Shown here piece after piece: positions 30,526 through 37,549 of a DNA stretch of 37,549 nt; the first letter of the stretch is position 1, and the number at the start of each line of letters is the position of its first letter. Source of the stretch: an uncultured Clostridia bacterium (GTDB lineage Bacteria; Bacillota; Clostridia; Oscillospirales; Oscillospiraceae); the NCBI GenBank assembly GCA_946186375.1, contig CAMHMZ010000023.1:1-37549 (forward strand), read 5' to 3'. The notes beneath the pieces are model-generated. The model did not search any database. It had not been told where the DNA came from and saw nothing but the letters and a program-made list of their open reading frames with translations. The position numbers were made by a program, and so were the translations under genes.

Positions 30526-31409
30526 CCCTCCACGTCCTTTCCGAACCAGTCCTCCGCCTTGAAGAGCCAGCGGATCAGGATCACCATGACGATGGCCATG
30601 ACGACCGCCGCGGCGGACAGCTTCTGATAGTCGAGAGAGTCGAAGGTGTTGTTCATGAAGTGCTGCAGGGTGTAGAGCGTCTCGTAGGGATAAGCCCCGG
30701 CCAGCAGATACACCTCGCGGAAGATCTTGAAGGAGTTGATGAGCGAAAGGATCGTGACAAACAGCACCGTCGGCGAGAGATAACGCAGCTTGATGTGGAA
30801 GAACTTATAGGCTTCGCTCGCGCCCTCCACGTCCGCCACCTCCAGCAGCTCCTTCGGGATGTTCGCCAGAGCGGCCATGAAGAGGATCATGTTATAGCCG
30901 AGGTTTTTCCACAAAAAGAGCAGCAGCACCACGATCTGCGCGTACTGCGACTGCAGCCAGTCGATCTTGTCCGCACCGAAGACGGAGAGAAACTCGTTCA
31001 CCGTGCCGTTCATATTGAAAAGCACCTGCCAGATCAGCACAATCGAGGCCACGGGGACCATGATCGGGCTGAGGAAAAAGGTGCGAAACTGCGACTTGAG
31101 GGGGATGCGCGCCTCCAGCATCAGCGCCAGCACCACCGCCAGCACCACTGCCAGCGGCACCGCCATGATCGAGAAGGTCGCCGTATTGCGCGCGGCCAGG
31201 CGAAAGGCGGAATTTTGAAACAGCTTGATAAAATTGTCAAAGAGGACGAAATTGTGCGAGCCGACGCCGTCGATCATCGAATAGTAGACCACAACGCCGA
31301 AGGGCACGATGAAGAACACACTCACGCCCAGGATGCTCGGCGCGAGGTAGCACAGACCGTGCAGCTGGTCCAGGAGCTTTTTATTCAGTTTGTCGCCGCG
31401 TTTTTTCAT
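30522..31409 (-). CDS. Carbohydrate ABC transporter permease (CUT1, MalF/UgpA type)
   Basis: The 295-aa protein starts with a basic segment (KKRGDKLNKKLLDQLHG), then six transmembrane helices and an EAA loop (EVADVEGASEAYKFFHIKLR). MalF-type landmarks are CYLAPSILGVSVFFIVPFGV, WLQSQYAQIVVLLLFLWKNL and ILFMAALANIPKELLEVAD. It is first in a four-gene overlapping operon with its own strong promoter. The ribosome binding site is weak (a GGGG 10 nt upstream). It forms a heterodimer with the next gene product. The likely binding protein is the large lipoprotein upstream. Confidence 0.92.
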   Translation of the reverse strand: MKKRGDKLNKKLLDQLHGLCYLAPSILGVSVFFIVPFGVVVYYSMIDGVGSHNFVLFDNFIKLFQNSAFRLAARNTATFSIMAVPLAVVLAVVLALMLEARIPLKSQFRTFFLSPIMVPVASIVLIWQVLFNMNGTVNEFLSVFGADKIDWLQSQYAQIVVLLLFLWKNLGYNMILFMAALANIPKELLEVADVEGASEAYKFFHIKLRYLSPTVLFVTILSLINSFKIFREVYLLAGAYPYETLYTLQHFMNNTFDSLDYQKLSAAAVVMAIVMVILIRWLFKAEDWFGKDVEG

Positions 31410-31453
31410 AGCCGCTCAGCCCCGTTCCCGCTGCTTGTACAGTTTATTAATTT

Positions 31454-31482
31454 ATTATACAACATGTTGTGACTTGCTTCAA
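31454..31482 (-). promoter_or_regulatory. Promoter of the permease/adaptor operon with palindromic operator-like spacer
   Basis: TTGAAG (31477-31482), a 17-nt spacer and a perfect TATAAT (31454-31459) on the minus strand. The spacer contains a 12-bp perfect palindrome ACAACATGTTGT (31459-31470), which is well placed for a repressor. Confidence 0.75.
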
Positions 31483-31547
31483 CGAAGTATTTATGTAACC
31501 CGCGTGTTTCCGATTTGTAATATTTTCCAGTAACTGTCAGAGACAAT

Positions 31548-31725
31548 CCCGCCGCGCACGGCGGGGAGAATTCGGAGTTCGGAATGCGGAATTCGGAATG
31601 AAGAAAAACGAAGGATTTGCGCGGGAATTGACGTTTCTCTTTCTGAAAACTAAAAACTGAAAACTGAAAACTAAATCCCCGTTTCCCGTATCATTCCGAA
31701 TTCTGAATTCCGCATTCCTAATTGA
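31548..31725. repeat. Gap between solute-binding protein and permeases: hairpin plus recurring tail
   Basis: The 315-bp gap has a GC hairpin CCCGCCG-CGCA-CGGCGGG (31548-31565), possibly a weak terminator. It also holds a complete copy of the recurring tail (31568-31724): GAATTCGGAGTTCGGAATG, GCGGGAATTGACGTTTCTC, CTGAAAACTAAAAACTG, AAATCCCCGTTTCCCG and CATTCCGAATTCTGAATTCC. No gene. Confidence 0.65.
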
Positions 31726-34194
31726 TCAGCGCTGCTCGTTGACGTAGATGTTGGCCTTGCTCTGCACGAGCTTGGCGACCTCCTCGGCCGTGCGCTGGCC
31801 GGCGAAGAAGGCCTGGGTCTGCTCGCGGACGATATCGAGGATGGCCTTGTTGCTGTCGGGCACGCGCTCGGTGGCGACGATCACCTGCTCGATCTTATCC
31901 ACCTGCTCCTGCGTGTAGAAGTAGATCGGGCTCTCCTCATAGGTGATTGGATCATAGGTCCAGCCCTTGGGATCCATCAGCTTTTCGCCGGTCTCGGGGT
32001 CGGTCTCGATGTTGCCCTCGGCGTCGCGCAGGTAGGTGGGCGTCGTGGCGTCCTTCTTGCGCTGTTCGAAGACGTTTTTATTGGTGGGGATGTTCCAGGC
32101 GTTCTGATCCTGGTAGTCCTCGGTCAGCATGACGCGCAGGAAGTCCCAGGCGGCCTGCGGATCCTTGCAGTCACGGCTGATGCCGTAGCCGCTGTTGACG
32201 CGCAGGAGGTTGCCCACGCCCTCGGTGGTGGGGAAGCCGATGAAGGTGAAGGCGTCCGTGCCGCCGAAGAGCTGCTCATAGGAAGCGATGTCGTCCAGCC
32301 CGCTCAGACCGTAGTTGAGCAAAAGCTGCTGGCCGCTGCGGATGCGGTTATAGTCCTCGTCCTCCTCGGTCCACTCGTGGTTCTCCCAGTCGAAGGTGGC
32401 GGGGAATTCCTTGCAGAAGTTCAGCAGGGCGATGAAGGCGTCGCTGTCGAAGCTCACCTTGCCGGTGCTCCAGTCGACAAACTCGTCCATGTCCAGCTCG
32501 AGCATGGTCTGCAGCACGGTGTCGCGCGTGGTGCTCACGCCGAAGACGCTGCAGCCCTCGGGCATCTGAGCGAGCGCCTCGTTGAGCTGCTCATAGGTCC
32601 AGCCCGGCTTGTCGCCGACGACCTTGCTGGCGCCGATGCAGGTGCTGATGTAGAAGCCGGAGCTGACGGAGGTCAGCTTGCCGTTGGTCTCGAGTGCGCG
32701 CAGGACGTTTGGGAAGATGTCCTCGCGGGAGAGCTCGGGATCGGCGTCGAGCAGCGGATAGAGGTCGATCAGCAGGCCCTTGGCAGCCAGCTGCTGCGTG
32801 GGCATGCCGTTGAGATCGATGATGTCGGGCATGTTCCCGGCGAGGATCTCGGTGCGCAGCTTGGTCAGGCCGCCGCTCTCGCCGTAGCCGTTCTCGTCGA
32901 AGTCCTCTTCGTAGTTGTCATACTCGGAATAGTCGAGCACCTCGATGCGCACGCTGTCGCTGCTGCGGTTGAAGCGCACGAGCTCGCGGCGCAGCGTCCA
33001 GTCGAGATATTCCGTGGCCAGGGTCAGCACGGTCTTCTCGGGGATGCTCTCAAAGGGCACCTCGTGGATGGTCACAAGCGTGCGCGTGGCGTTCTCAGAG
33101 TTCTTGTCCCACTCGGTCACGAGGCCGACGACGCTGCCGTCGGCACGGACGGTGTAGCTGTCCATGTCTTCGGTCAGCACGTCGACGTTCAGCCAGTTGA
33201 AGAGCTTGACGGCCTCCTGCTTCTCGGCGTCATAGCCGAAGAAGTTGTTGCCGTTCGAGAAATAGAAGAGATACCTGTCGTTGCCGGGGATGGCGGAAAA
33301 GAGGTCGCCCTCCACCTTCATCGCCTCGCCGAGGCTGCGTTTCTCAGCGTCCACCGGACGCAGCACGGTGCTCGTGCCGTCGGCGCCTTCGCCGTAGCCG
33401 ATCACGTAGACCTGCCCGTCGGCGGTCTGCAGAAGGTTCATGATCCAGTCGAAGTCGGTCGGGATGCTGTATTTCATCTCGCCCGTGTCGACGTCAAAGA
33501 CGAACAGAGAGGTCTCGCCGGTCGTCAGCACGCTGCCGTCGGACAGCACGGCCAGCCGGTAGGCGTTGAAATAGTCGCCGTTATCGGTGATCTCCTGGGT
33601 GTTCATCGGCACGCACTTGACCTCGCGCCCGTCCTTGTCGAGCTGACGGAGATAATAGGTCTCCTCCGACTGGAAGTACTGGTAATACTCCTCGCTCTCG
33701 GGATCGACGGTCTCGGGGGCGTTGTTCCAGCTGCGGTAGGCGTCCTCGATCGCCAGAAAACCGTTGTCGGTCTTGGCAAGGCCCACCAGCCAGGTGCCGG
33801 CGTCGTTCATGCCGGTCGTATCGGCGTTTTCGATCTCCATGGGGCGATAGGCCAGCTCCGTGAGCTTGCCCTCAAAGTCCATGCGGGCCATGCGCGACTC
33901 ATAGACGTCGAACTGACCCTCGTACTCCTGCTCCTCGCCCTCCTCCGGCTCACGCTCGCCGGTCTTGATGCTCGTCAGGCCGAGGAAGCCGTCCTCGTCG
34001 ACGATTCGGATGTCCAGGCCGGAGTCGGCGCCGCTGTAGGTCTGCGGGAAGGTGTAGAAGTCGGAGACATAGGCGGTCTCCGGCGTCGGCGTGGCCGCGG
34101 GCTTGGCCGGGGTCGCGCTCTCGCCGCAGGCGGCGAGCGTCAGGGCCGAAGCGCCCGCAAGCAGCAGCGCCAGAAGCTGTTTCATTTTTTTCAT
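31726..34194 (-). CDS. Large extracellular solute-binding lipoprotein with N-terminal propeller-like domain
   Basis: The 822-aa protein starts at ATG 34194 (AGGAGG 6 nt upstream), followed by a lipoprotein signal (LLAGASALTLAACG, Cys23). The open frame extends further upstream without a signal or ribosome binding site. Residues about 35-385 are repetitive beta-strand sequence with blade-like phrases (LAVLSDGSVLTTGETSLFVF, LLQTADGQVYVIGYGEGADG, YTVRADGSVVGLVTEWD) resembling a beta-propeller. From about 390 there is a family-1 solute-binding domain (FNRSSDSVRIEVLDYSEYDN, LRTEILAGNMPDIIDLNGMP, LLRVNSGYGISRDCKDPQAA, WDFLRVMLTEDYQDQ). It most likely feeds the CUT1 permeases downstream, although a separate promoter and repeats intervene. 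Confidence 0.9.
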   Translation of the reverse strand: MKKMKQLLALLLAGASALTLAACGESATPAKPAATPTPETAYVSDFYTFPQTYSGADSGLDIRIVDEDGFLGLTSIKTGEREPEEGEEQEYEGQFDVYESRMARMDFEGKLTELAYRPMEIENADTTGMNDAGTWLVGLAKTDNGFLAIEDAYRSWNNAPETVDPESEEYYQYFQSEETYYLRQLDKDGREVKCVPMNTQEITDNGDYFNAYRLAVLSDGSVLTTGETSLFVFDVDTGEMKYSIPTDFDWIMNLLQTADGQVYVIGYGEGADGTSTVLRPVDAEKRSLGEAMKVEGDLFSAIPGNDRYLFYFSNGNNFFGYDAEKQEAVKLFNWLNVDVLTEDMDSYTVRADGSVVGLVTEWDKNSENATRTLVTIHEVPFESIPEKTVLTLATEYLDWTLRRELVRFNRSSDSVRIEVLDYSEYDNYEEDFDENGYGESGGLTKLRTEILAGNMPDIIDLNGMPTQQLAAKGLLIDLYPLLDADPELSREDIFPNVLRALETNGKLTSVSSGFYISTCIGASKVVGDKPGWTYEQLNEALAQMPEGCSVFGVSTTRDTVLQTMLELDMDEFVDWSTGKVSFDSDAFIALLNFCKEFPATFDWENHEWTEEDEDYNRIRSGQQLLLNYGLSGLDDIASYEQLFGGTDAFTFIGFPTTEGVGNLLRVNSGYGISRDCKDPQAAWDFLRVMLTEDYQDQNAWNIPTNKNVFEQRKKDATTPTYLRDAEGNIETDPETGEKLMDPKGWTYDPITYEESPIYFYTQEQVDKIEQVIVATERVPDSNKAILDIVREQTQAFFAGQRTAEEVAKLVQSKANIYVNEQR

Positions 34195-34431
34195 TTTGTT
34201 CCTCCTGCTCAAAAGGGGGGACTCCCCTGTGAGATCCTGATACGCTGCCCAAAAAAGGACAGCTCTTCGGGCCATAGTGTAACACACAAGTGATGAAATG
34301 TGTCTTAAGCTTTCTTAAATTCCTTCGTTTTTTAACGCTTTTTCGCTCTTGCGGCAAATCGGTTCGCGGATGGGGATCAAAGTTTGCCCTCCGTCCGTGT
34401 AAACTGAGTGACAGTAAAGGAGGTCATGCCT

Positions 34432-35238
34432 GTGACGGAAAACGAATTGAGGCGGCTCGTCGTCGAGCGAGCGCGCGTCTGGCTGGGCAAGAAGGAGTCG
34501 GACGGGAGCTTTCTGGAGATTTTGGACGCCTACAACGCCATCCCCGGCGTCAGCTATCGCATGCGCGAGACCGACCCCTGGTGCGCGGCCTTCGTGTCCG
34601 CGGTCGGGGCGGTCTGCGGGCTGAGCGCGGTGCTGCTGTCCGAGTGCAGCTGCCCGCGGATGATCGTGCTCTACCGCCGGGCCGGGCGCTATACGGAGAG
34701 TGCCGAGGGCATCCTGCCGGGGGATCTGGTCTTTTACGACTGGGACGGCGACCGTGTTGCCGACCATGTGGGGCTCATCGAGGAAACAGGCTCCGACGGC
34801 TGGCAGGTGATCGAAGGCAACAAGAGCGACGCTGTCGGCCGCCGGAGCCTGCGGCGCGGGGATAAGGCCATTCTCGGCTTTGCGCGCCCGGATTACGCTG
34901 CGGCGGCGACGGAGGCCGATGCGCCGGAGGCGCCGCCGGTAAAGATCCTGCCGATCGGCGTGGCAAAGCCGGCGCCGGAGGGCGATTTCGCGCTGCGCTT
35001 TCACACGCTGCAAGCCGGCGCCGGGATGGGGACGCACTCGTCGCTCCGGGAGGAGGTGCGCGCCGTGCAGCGGCAGCTCTGGGCGCTGGGCTTCAGCCTC
35101 GGTCCCTGCGGGACGGACGGCGAATTCGGCGCGGATACCCGGCGGGCCGTCTGCGCCTTTCAGCGCGAAAGAAGGCTCTCTCCCGACGGCGTCGTCGGCC
35201 CGCTCACCCGCGCCGCGCTGGAGGGGGTGAGCGCGTGA
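34432..35238 (+). CDS. Endolysin-like CHAP amidase/endopeptidase with peptidoglycan-binding domain
   Basis: The 268-aa protein starts at a GTG at 34432. AAGGAGG at 34417-34423 is 8 nt before it, while the ATG at 34426 is too close and the GTG at 34408 precedes the site. The N-terminal CHAP/NlpC-like domain has Cys51 (TDPWCAAFVSAVG), His112 (VADHVGLIEE) and the IEGNKS motif (128-132), the expected catalytic set. After an Ala/Pro linker, a PG_binding_1 domain follows (about 203-265; LREEVRAVQRQLWALGFSLG, TDGEFGADTRRAVCAFQRE, LSPDGVVGPLTRAAL). There is no signal peptide, as in phage endolysins that need a holin. The next gene overlaps by 4 bp. Confidence 0.9.
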   Translation: MTENELRRLVVERARVWLGKKESDGSFLEILDAYNAIPGVSYRMRETDPWCAAFVSAVGAVCGLSAVLLSECSCPRMIVLYRRAGRYTESAEGILPGDLVFYDWDGDRVADHVGLIEETGSDGWQVIEGNKSDAVGRRSLRRGDKAILGFARPDYAAAATEADAPEAPPVKILPIGVAKPAPEGDFALRFHTLQAGAGMGTHSSLREEVRAVQRQLWALGFSLGPCGTDGEFGADTRRAVCAFQRERRLSPDGVVGPLTRAALEGVSA

Positions 35239-35486
35239 GTCAGACGCTGGCGACGGTCCTTGTCGGAGCGCTGGCCATGCTCGGCACGCTCGGCGGGGCG
35301 TATCTGGCCAACCGCAGGAGCTCGGCGCTGATCGCCTACCGGCTGCAGGAGCTGGAGAAAAAGGTGGATAAGCACAACTCCGTCATCGAGCGCACCTACG
35401 CCCTGGAGGAGTGGCGCGCCGTGACGGAGGAAAAGATCAAGGTCGTCAACCACCGGATCGACGATTTGGAGAGTGAGACTGTATAA
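35235..35486 (+). CDS. XhlA-like holin-associated membrane protein
   Basis: The 83-aa protein starts at GTG, overlapping the endolysin stop (GTGA). One N-terminal transmembrane helix (LATVLVGALAMLGTLGGAYL) is followed by a coiled-coil tail (YRLQELEKKVDKHNSVIERT, EEKIKVVNHRIDDLES). This architecture, with the KHNxVIERTY and NHRIDDLE phrases, is typical of the haemolysin-XhlA-type or holin-partner proteins found in lysis modules of Clostridia and Bacillus phages. It is likely to assist membrane permeabilisation with the downstream holin. Confidence 0.82.
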   Translation: MSQTLATVLVGALAMLGTLGGAYLANRRSSALIAYRLQELEKKVDKHNSVIERTYALEEWRAVTEEKIKVVNHRIDDLESETV

Positions 35487-35498
35487 GGAGGTGGAAGG

Positions 35499-35699
35499 AT
35501 GAAGGTCCCCTTTATGACCTGGCTGCGCGCCGCGGGCGTGCGCGCGCTGAAGACCGTGGCGCAGACGGCCGTCGCCTCGATCGGCACGAGCGCCGTGCTG
35601 GGTGAGGTCAAGTGGCTTGCCGTCGGCAGCGCCTCGCTGCTGGCGGGGATTCTGAGCCTGCTGACCAGCATCGCGGGCCTGCCCGAGCTGGAGCGCTGA
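35499..35699 (+). CDS. Phage r1t-type holin
   Basis: The 66-aa protein has an AAGGAGG ribosome binding site and the pattern of r1t-like holins of Firmicutes: TWLRAAGVRALKTVAQTAVA, SIGTSAVLGEVKW, then LAVGSASLLAGILSLLTSIA and GLPELER. Two hydrophobic segments would span the membrane and release or activate the endolysin. It is the last gene of a three-gene cassette (endolysin, XhlA-like, holin) unaccompanied by structural, replication or integration genes. Confidence 0.88.
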   Translation: MKVPFMTWLRAAGVRALKTVAQTAVASIGTSAVLGEVKWLAVGSASLLAGILSLLTSIAGLPELER

Positions 35700-35759
35700 C
35701 CGTGTTCAGTTTTCAGAAGTCAGTTTTCAGTTTATAAAACGCTAAACGGCAGTTTACCG

Positions 35760-35865
35760 CTGTCATTCTGAGGAGCGCCAGCGACGAAGAATCTTTTAAG
35801 ATCCTTCGACTCGCTTCGCTCACTCAGCGACGGCGCGAAGCGCCTAGTCCTTTAGGGGATGACAG
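35760..35865. repeat. Fold-back element, longer relative of 15523-15594
   Basis: The ends CTGTCATTCTGAG and GGGATGACAG are inverted. The left 60 bp match the copy at 15523 (GCGCCAGCGACGAAGAATCT and GATCCTTCGACTCGCTTCG). The right side has an extra hairpin GGCGCGAAGCGCC. It lies in the 486-bp gene-free gap between the holin and ppdK. Confidence 0.7.
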
Positions 35866-35866
35866 C

Positions 35867-36024
35867 GTAGGGGCCCGGCGTCCTCGAAGGCCCGGCAGAA
35901 GCAGTCTAAAAACATGCACAAATCTCCGGCGAATTCGTAGGATAGTACGAATTCGCCGGGGATTTATTCGCATTTTTCGCTCGCATCGCGCGGGCCGCCG
36001 AGGAGCCCATGGCCGGGCCCCTAC
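35867..36024. repeat. 158-bp GTAGGGGC...GCCCCTAC element with inner palindrome
   Basis: It starts GTAGGGGCCCGGCG and ends CCATGGCCGGGCCCCTAC. The inner part has GGCGAATTCGTA...TACGAATTCGCC. It is related to the 157-bp elements at 15757-15913 and 16101-16257. To about 36100 follow CATCAATTTCCGCGCAAAG and repeated ATTCCGAATTCCG, the recurring tail in reverse. Confidence 0.75.
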
Positions 36025-36067
36025 GATGCGGACATCAATTTCCGCGCAAAGCCTTCGGTTTCCTTTC

Positions 36068-36098
<31 letters not shown>

Positions 36099-36121
36099 TA
36101 CTTTTACAACCCGCATATGAA

Positions 36122-36152
36122 ACAGCCGCCGCGGAAAATCCGCGGCGGCTGT
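36122..36152 (-). terminator. Probable terminator of ppdK
   Basis: A 14-bp perfect stem (36122-36135 and 36139-36152, ACAGCCGCCGCGGA and complement). On the minus strand it is followed by TTTCAT, a short T run. It is located 34 bp after the ppdK stop. Confidence 0.7.
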
Positions 36153-36185
36153 CTGTTTATGGGTTTTTCTCCGAAAAGGAGAGGC

Positions 36186-37549
36186 TTACTTGTCCTTGCG
36201 CTCGTTGCCGAAGGTCTTCTTGGCCTCTTCCCAGCCGGCCAGCAGGGACTTGAAGCCCGCGGCGGCGATGTCCTTGAGCTCGGCGCTCGCGTCAACGGCA
36301 GCGGCGGAGATCTTGTCGGTGGCTTCCTTCAGCGCGGCCTTGGCGGCCTCGACCTTGGCGTTGACCTCGTCCTGGGCGGCCTCGGCGGCAGCCTTCTGCT
36401 CAGCCTCGTCCTTGATGGCGGCCTGAGCGGCGGCCAGACGGGCGATGGGCACGCGGAACGGGCTGCAGGAGACGTAGTCCAGACCGGCCTTGTGGAAGAA
36501 CTCCACAGAGCTTGGGTCGCCGCCGTGCTCGCCGCAGACGCCGAGGTGCAGATCGGGACGGGTCTCGCGGCCGAGCTTGACGGCCATCTTCACGAGCTTG
36601 CCGACGCCGACCTGGTCGACGCGCGCGAACGGATCGTTCTCGTAGATCTTCTTGTCGTAGTAGGCGCCGAGGAACTTGCCGGCGTCGTCACGGCTGAAGC
36701 CGAAGGTCATCTGGGTCAGGTCGTTGGTGCCGAAGGAGAAGAACTCGGCTTCCTTGGCGATCTCGTCCGCGGTCAGAGCGGCGCGCGGGATCTCGATCAT
36801 GGTGCCGACCTTGTACTTCATGTTGGAGCCGGCGGCGGCCAGGACCTCATCGGCGGCCTTCACAACGACGTCCTTGACGTACTTGAGCTCCTTGACCTCG
36901 CCCACCAGCGGGATCATGATCTCGGGGACCATGTTCCACTCGGGGTGACGCTCCTGCACGGCCAGCGCGGCCTTGATGACGGCGCGGGTCTGCATCTCGG
37001 CGATCTCGGGGTAGGTGACGGCCAGACGGCAGCCGCGGTGACCCATCATGGGGTTGAACTCGTGCAGGGAGGCGATGATGTTCTTGATCTCCTCGACGCT
37101 CTTGTTCTGGGCCTTGGCCAGCAGCTCGATGTCGGCTTCCTCGGTGGGAACGAACTCATGGAGAGGAGGATCCAGGTAACGGATGGTGACCGGGCAGCCT
37201 TCCATGGCCTCGTAGATGCCCTCGAAGTCGGACTGCTGCATCGGCTCGAGCTTGGCCAGAGCGGCCACGCGCTCCTCGACAGTGTCGGCGCAGATCATCT
37301 CACGGAAGGCAGCGATACGGTCCTCGTTGAAGAACATGTGCTCGGTGCGGGTCAGGCCGATGCCCTGGGCGCCCAGCTCACGGGCCTTGGCGGCGTCGTG
37401 CGGGGTGTCGGCATTGGTGCGGACCTGCAGACGGCGGTACTTGTCGGCCCAGCCCATGATGCGGCCGAACTCGCCCGCGATCTGAGCGTCGACGGTGGGG
37501 ATGATGCCGTCGTAGATCTTGCCGGTGGAGCCGTCGATGGAGATGTAGT
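36186..37549 (-). CDS. ppdK: Pyruvate phosphate dikinase, C-terminal part, with extra C-terminal extension (5' end outside window)
   Basis: The frame is open to the right edge of the window; the upstream codons (YISIDGSTGKIYDGIIPTVD) belong to the central phosphohistidine-domain boundary of PPDK, so the ATG at 37457 is internal. Counting from that codon, the PEP/pyruvate barrel shows GIGLTRTEHMFF, HEFNPMMGHRGCRLAVTYPE, MIEIPRAALTADEIA, SFGTNDLTQMTFGFSRDDAG and the catalytic Cys308 in GVCGEHGGDP. The usual family end is YVSCSPFRVPIARLAAAQAA. About 74 further residues follow (350-423), an Ala/Lys/Glu-rich helical tail that ordinary PPDKs lack. The enzyme interconverts PEP, AMP and PPi with pyruvate, ATP and Pi. 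In anaerobes it often serves PPi-linked glycolysis. Confidence 0.95.
   Translation of the reverse strand, partial: YISIDGSTGKIYDGIIPTVDAQIAGEFGRIMGWADKYRRLQVRTNADTPHDAAKARELGAQGIGLTRTEHMFFNEDRIAAFREMICADTVEERVAALAKLEPMQQSDFEGIYEAMEGCPVTIRYLDPPLHEFVPTEEADIELLAKAQNKSVEEIKNIIASLHEFNPMMGHRGCRLAVTYPEIAEMQTRAVIKAALAVQERHPEWNMVPEIMIPLVGEVKELKYVKDVVVKAADEVLAAAGSNMKYKVGTMIEIPRAALTADEIAKEAEFFSFGTNDLTQMTFGFSRDDAGKFLGAYYDKKIYENDPFARVDQVGVGKLVKMAVKLGRETRPDLHLGVCGEHGGDPSSVEFFHKAGLDYVSCSPFRVPIARLAAAQAAIKDEAEQKAAAEAAQDEVNAKVEAAKAALKEATDKISAAAVDASAELKDIAAAGFKSLLAGWEEAKKTFGNERKDK

Noticed and set aside
32377-34293. Plus-strand 638-codon open frame
   Set aside because: Antisense of the solute-binding lipoprotein gene; no signal, no ribosome binding site and biased composition.
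34408-34431. Earlier endolysin starts (GTG 34408 or ATG 34426)
   Set aside because: The AAGGAGG at 34417-34423 overlaps or sits only 2 nt before these; only the GTG at 34432 has proper spacing.

Overview
The window reads as chromosomal DNA of a GC-rich, Gram-positive, anaerobic member of the Clostridia, most likely an Oscillospiraceae-type gut bacterium. This is inferred from strong AGGAGG-type ribosome binding sites, lipobox lipoproteins, a membrane-bound Na+-pumping decarboxylase, pyruvate phosphate dikinase, a glycoside hydrolase of family 43, and an r1t-type holin. No rRNA, tRNA, CRISPR array, transposase or integrase was seen. I had no database access, so family names rest on motifs and length.

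Layout. 1-4.5 kb: the end of a membrane-anchored adhesin-like protein, a membrane-bound XRE regulator, a GH43 beta-xylosidase and a lipoprotein. 4.9-11.6 kb: a large secreted CAP/LRR/FN3/Ig protein, a WYL regulator, two very small proteins (36 and 34 aa), a SpoU-type RNA methyltransferase and a D,D-carboxypeptidase. Two promoters here share a 22-bp element with a GTCC-N8-GGAC core. 12-15.3 kb: a four-gene sodium-translocating decarboxylase operon (alpha, gamma, biotin carrier, beta). 15.4-16.5 kb: about 1.1 kb of nested and tandemly duplicated non-coding repeats. 16.5-25.8 kb: an MgtC-like protein; a metabolic operon with two different glycerol-1-phosphate-dehydrogenase-like enzymes, a flavin reductase and a TIM-barrel protein; a divergent DeoR repressor; and a TRAP transporter (dctP-dctQ-dctM). 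26.2-34.2 kb: a CUT1-type sugar importer without its ATPase, cotranscribed with an efflux-type adaptor and a MacB-like periplasmic-core protein, preceded by a large solute-binding lipoprotein. 34.4-35.7 kb: a compact endolysin/XhlA-like/holin cassette with no other phage genes. 36.2 kb to the end: the 3' part of ppdK, with an unusual C-terminal extension.

How the genes fit together. The TRAP transporter, DeoR repressor and dehydrogenase/TIM-barrel operon plausibly form one uptake-and-catabolism unit for a polyol, sugar acid or related compound; this is the best candidate for an undescribed pathway. The oxaloacetate decarboxylase-type pump and PpdK both act at the PEP/pyruvate/oxaloacetate node. 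The intergenic spaces are heavily colonised by short palindromic elements, many with GTAGGGGC...GCCCCTAC termini, embedded in a recurring AT-rich tail sequence.
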